A stretch of 64,000 nt of DNA from Acidobacteriota bacterium (GTDB lineage Bacteria; Acidobacteriota; Terriglobia; Acidiferrales; UBA7541), in the NCBI GenBank assembly GCA_013289835.1, contig JABCZG010000007.1, forward strand, positions 124,001 to 188,000, given 5' to 3'. Below the pieces are notes generated by a model. It saw only the letters and a program-made list of their open reading frames with translations. It did no database searches and was not told the DNA's origin. A program made the position numbers and the translations under genes. Positions 61,317 to 64,000 of this stretch are shown piece by piece (position 1 is the first letter of the stretch; every line of letters begins with the position of its first letter).

Positions 61317-63146
61317 CTAAAGGATCTCAAGAATTTCTTCGTAGCGCTTGAAGGGCGGAATCAAATAGGCGCCGGCGAGTTCGGTACGGGCCCAGGCCAG
61401 CATGTCGCGGGCGACGGCGAAGCCGCAGTCGCGGGCGGAGGCTCCGGCGGACTCCATGGACTTCAACAACGATTGTGGGATGACGATGCCGGGTACTTCA
61501 TTGTTCAGGCGCAGCGCTTGCTTGTAGCTGTTCAGCGGCCAGATGCCGATGAGCACGGGAATCGCGGGCTTGCCGCCAAGTTTTTTCAGGAAGGCGTGCC
61601 AGTGTTCGGGGTCGAAGAGCGGCTGGGTCATGGCGTAGTGCGCGCCGGCTTCGACCTTGGCGTGGAAGCGCTCGATTTCGTTGTCGAGATCGTCGGCGAC
61701 GGGATTGAGGGCCACGCCAATGGCGAAATTCGTGGCGCCACCTAGAGTTTTTCCTGCCCAATCCGTGCCCTGATTCAAGCGGTTGAGAACTTTCACTAGC
61801 CCGACGGAATCCACTTCGTAGACGCCGCTGGTTTCGGGGTAATCGCCGACCGAAGGCGGATCGCCGGTGATGGCCAGGACGTTGCGGACGCCGCCGACAG
61901 TCCACGCGCCGAGAAGCGCGGCTTGCAGGCCAATAATATTTTGATCGCGCGTGGTGAGGTGCGGAACGGTTTCGACGCCGCGCGCTTCGAGGGCGCCGGC
62001 GACGATCAGCGCGTCCATGCCTACGCGGGCCATCGCGCCGCTGTTGATGTCAATGGCGTCCACTTTTTTTGAAGCCATGACTTTGTCCACCTGCTCGTAG
62101 ATGCGGTCGAGCGAGAGACCCTTGGGCGGATCGATTTCCACGCACACCACAAATTCTTTTTTCTGCAGCTTTTTCCAGAATTTGCTTTCCGGATCGCGCT
62201 GCGCGACCGGTACGGCCTTGGCCACCACTTCGACAGAATGCGCAGCGGCGTGGGACTTCGCCGGCCGCAGCGGTTTGACGGCTTCGGCCATGGCGCGAAT
62301 GTGCGCGGGCGTGGTGCCGCAGCAGCCGCCAAGAATGCGCACGCCGAGCGCGGCGGCTTCGCGCGCGAAGAGCGCGAAATATTCTGGTGACGATTTTGGA
62401 TAAACGATGCGGTCGCCTTCGCGCTTGGGGAGACCGGCGTTGGGCATGCCGCTGACGCGAAGATCGTCAACGGCGGTGAGTTCCTGAAGAATTCGCAGCA
62501 GCGCTTGTGGGCCGAGCGTGCAGTTCGCGCCAATCACTTGCACATTCTTATTTTTCAATTGCGCGGCGGCGTCGGCGGGGCGGACGTCGCCGTAGGTCGT
62601 GCCTTCTTCGGAATACGTGAGCTGCGCAACGATGGGCAATCCGGAAAACGAGCGAATCGCGTCCACAGCCAGGAGCACTTCTTCAATGTAGGAAAACGTT
62701 TCGAGGATATAGAAATCCACGCCACGCTCTTCTAGCGCGAGCGCCTGTTCGTAAAATATGTCCTGGATCTCTCCGGGCTCCGGATGGCGCGACTGCACGC
62801 CGAGGCCGAGAGGACCGATGGAGCCGGCAATGAGCACTTCACGCGCGGCAGATTCGCGGGCTTCGCGAGCGATTTTCACGCCACGGCTGTTGAGCTTCTG
62901 CACTTCGTCGGCAAGTCCGAGCGGAGCGAGCTTGAACCGGTTTGCGCCAAAGGTATTTGTTTCGATGATTTGCGCGCCAGCTTCGATATACGCCTGGTGC
63001 ACGCGGAAGACCGCTTCGGGCTCGGTGGAATTCAGCTCATCGAAGCAGCGCTGCGACCCCACGGATTCGTGCAGCATCGAGCCCATCGCGCCATCCGCGA
63101 TGAGAATCGAGTCTTTCAGCCGCTCATTAAAATCGAGAATCTTCAC
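61317..63146 (-). CDS. homocysteine S-methyltransferase / 5,10-methylenetetrahydrofolate reductase fusion
   Basis: This two-domain enzyme of 609 residues belongs to the methionine cycle. The N-terminal homocysteine methyltransferase domain (to about residue 300) has DGAMGSMLHESVG, the zinc cysteine in IGANCTLGPQALL (near residue 205) and the Cys pair in GGCCGTTPAHIRAM (near 270). The C-terminal MTHFR domain (from about 330) has FVVCVEIDPPKGLSL, TTRDQNIIGLQAALLGAWTVG and MTQPLFDPEHW. Such fusions supply 5-methyl-THF next to the methyl acceptor. The gene follows cystathionine beta-synthase on the same strand. Confidence 0.93.
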   Translation of the reverse strand: MKILDFNERLKDSILIADGAMGSMLHESVGSQRCFDELNSTEPEAVFRVHQAYIEAGAQIIETNTFGANRFKLAPLGLADEVQKLNSRGVKIAREARESAAREVLIAGSIGPLGLGVQSRHPEPGEIQDIFYEQALALEERGVDFYILETFSYIEEVLLAVDAIRSFSGLPIVAQLTYSEEGTTYGDVRPADAAAQLKNKNVQVIGANCTLGPQALLRILQELTAVDDLRVSGMPNAGLPKREGDRIVYPKSSPEYFALFAREAAALGVRILGGCCGTTPAHIRAMAEAVKPLRPAKSHAAAHSVEVVAKAVPVAQRDPESKFWKKLQKKEFVVCVEIDPPKGLSLDRIYEQVDKVMASKKVDAIDINSGAMARVGMDALIVAGALEARGVETVPHLTTRDQNIIGLQAALLGAWTVGGVRNVLAITGDPPSVGDYPETSGVYEVDSVGLVKVLNRLNQGTDWAGKTLGGATNFAIGVALNPVADDLDNEIERFHAKVEAGAHYAMTQPLFDPEHWHAFLKKLGGKPAIPVLIGIWPLNSYKQALRLNNEVPGIVIPQSLLKSMESAGASARDCGFAVARDMLAWARTELAGAYLIPPFKRYEEILEIL

Positions 63147-63191
63147 GTTTCGCTTTTCCTGTCTGCTAAGAATTCGGTGCGGGACATGCGC

Positions 63192-64000
63192 TCAGCGCTT
63201 TTGTTCCATGAGGCTGGCGACGGTGCTCATGAGATCGTATTTCGTGAGGATTTCGAAGTGGCCGTTGCCCATTTCGACGAACACGGCAGGATTCTCATGG
63301 CTGAGCATGTGCGTGACGCGCTCGACGGGCGCGGTCCGGGGAATCTGCGGGAGCGGTTTGCTCATCACTTCGCGGACCACCAGCTTGCGCAGGTCCTTGC
63401 CCTGCAGCGCGAGAGTCAGGATCTGGTCTTCGTAGATCGTGCCAATGGGAAGATTTTCCTCGAAGACCGGAATCTGCGAAATGTCCTGCTCCTGCATGGT
63501 TTTCAGCGCGTGGAAAACAGTTTGATACGGACGCGCGATGACCAGCTCGCGGACCTTTCCGGCTTGGTGCTTGGCGTTGACGACTTCGGCGGCGGTGATG
63601 GCCGTAGCGGTGTCCACGTAGCCGCGCTCCTGCATCCACAAGTCGTTGTAGACCTTGCTGAGGTAGCGCATGCCGGTATCCGGGAGCAAGGCGACCACGA
63701 AATCGTTTGGTCCCAGATCTTTCGCTAGGCGCAACGCGCCGGAGATGCAGCCGCCGCCGGAACCGCCGGTAAACAGGCCTTCCATTTTGGCGAGGCGGCG
63801 CGCGACGACAAAACATTCTTCGTCGTTGACCTGAATGATGTCGTCGAGAATTTTCAGATTCATGGTCGTCGGAAAAAAATCCTCGCCGATGCCTTCGACG
63901 ACGTAGGTTCTGGCCTTGACGGTTTGTCCGGTCTTGACGAAATCGTAGTACAGCGAGCCGTAGGGATCGACGCCGACGATCTTGACGCTGGGGTTTTTCT
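63192..64000 (-). CDS. cystathionine beta-synthase, 5' end cut by window edge
   Basis: This is the C-terminal part (about 269 residues) of a PLP-dependent enzyme plus two CBS domains. The frame is open from the window edge at 64000: VDPYGSLYYDFVKTG, then YVVEGIGEDFFPTT, NLKILDDIIQVNDEE and the glycine loop LFTGGSGGGCISGAL. The regulatory region then has KVRELVIARPYQTVFHALKTMQEQDISQIPV and EVMSKPLPQIP, two CBS motifs. It condenses serine with homocysteine. The neighbouring methyltransferase/MTHFR gene shares the substrate homocysteine. The missing N terminus holds the PLP lysine. Confidence 0.92.
   Translation of the reverse strand, partial: KNPSVKIVGVDPYGSLYYDFVKTGQTVKARTYVVEGIGEDFFPTTMNLKILDDIIQVNDEECFVVARRLAKMEGLFTGGSGGGCISGALRLAKDLGPNDFVVALLPDTGMRYLSKVYNDLWMQERGYVDTATAITAAEVVNAKHQAGKVRELVIARPYQTVFHALKTMQEQDISQIPVFEENLPIGTIYEDQILTLALQGKDLRKLVVREVMSKPLPQIPRTAPVERVTHMLSHENPAVFVEMGNGHFEILTKYDLMSTVASLMEQKR

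Noticed and set aside
1..64000. tRNA, rRNA, CRISPR arrays, insertion sequences and phage genes
   Set aside because: I looked for T-loop GTTCGA motifs in cloverleaf context, regularly spaced direct repeats, transposase or integrase motifs and terminal inverted repeats, and found none. A covariance or profile search could still reveal a degenerate one.

Overview
The window looks like a chromosomal segment from a GC-rich bacterium of the phylum Acidobacteriota. The evidence is the combination of a PadR/ADOP-type permease pair, a VWFA-related protein of the acidobacterial kind, an Oar-like TonB-dependent receptor with an N-terminal carboxypeptidase-regulatory domain, large secreted beta-propeller proteins, and an LptD homologue, which implies an LPS outer membrane. 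Coding density is high. I saw no rRNA, tRNA, transposase, CRISPR array or phage gene. Both ends cut through genes: an ADOP permease on the left and a cystathionine beta-synthase on the right.

Region 1 (1-2755) is a PadR repressor translationally coupled to an ABC-type permease. The promoter carries two direct operator-like repeats, and the start appears leaderless.

Region 2 (2853-29049) is an exopolysaccharide or capsule locus. It encodes three GT4-type glycosyltransferases, a membrane transglutaminase-like protein, a class-B asparagine synthase, a NodU-type carbamoyltransferase, a WecA-like polyprenyl-phosphate sugar transferase, a geranylgeranyl-reductase-like flavoprotein and three NAD-dependent sugar epimerase/decarboxylase proteins. 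It also has two UDP-sugar 6-dehydrogenases, a GmhA-like isomerase and a CpsB-type phosphatase. Two secreted proteins, one of them a 1095-residue mosaic, sit in the middle. The precursor genes predict UDP-glucuronate, UDP-xylose and a second uronic acid. The amidotransferase and carbamoyltransferase could then modify the glycan. No flippase, polymerase or exosortase is visible here.

Region 3 (29110-40157) holds two very large secreted beta-propeller proteins, one of them fused to an amidohydrolase, both with Lys/Asp/Glu-rich linkers. These are followed by lptD and a GatA-family amidase.

Region 4 (40160-46140) contains a tightly coupled three-gene minus-strand operon (CDP-alcohol phosphotransferase, HAD phosphatase, Aur1/PAP2-like enzyme). 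It is a candidate for phosphoinositol lipid or inositol-phosphorylceramide synthesis, with a phosphatidylglycerol route as the main alternative. Two related palindromic elements flank or interrupt its last gene. Next comes a split DsbD-like redox set (CcdA, TlpA, a separate DsbD-alpha-like domain) with a NIPSNAP protein and a frataxin homologue.

Region 5 (46164-64000) is mostly housekeeping and signalling: gltX, a GAF/GGDEF/HD-GYP protein, small secreted proteins, a VWFA protein, OsmC, FabH, a TonB-dependent receptor, small stress-type proteins, and the methionine-cycle pair homocysteine methyltransferase/MTHFR and cystathionine beta-synthase.

All family names come from reading motifs by eye. 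No database search was run.
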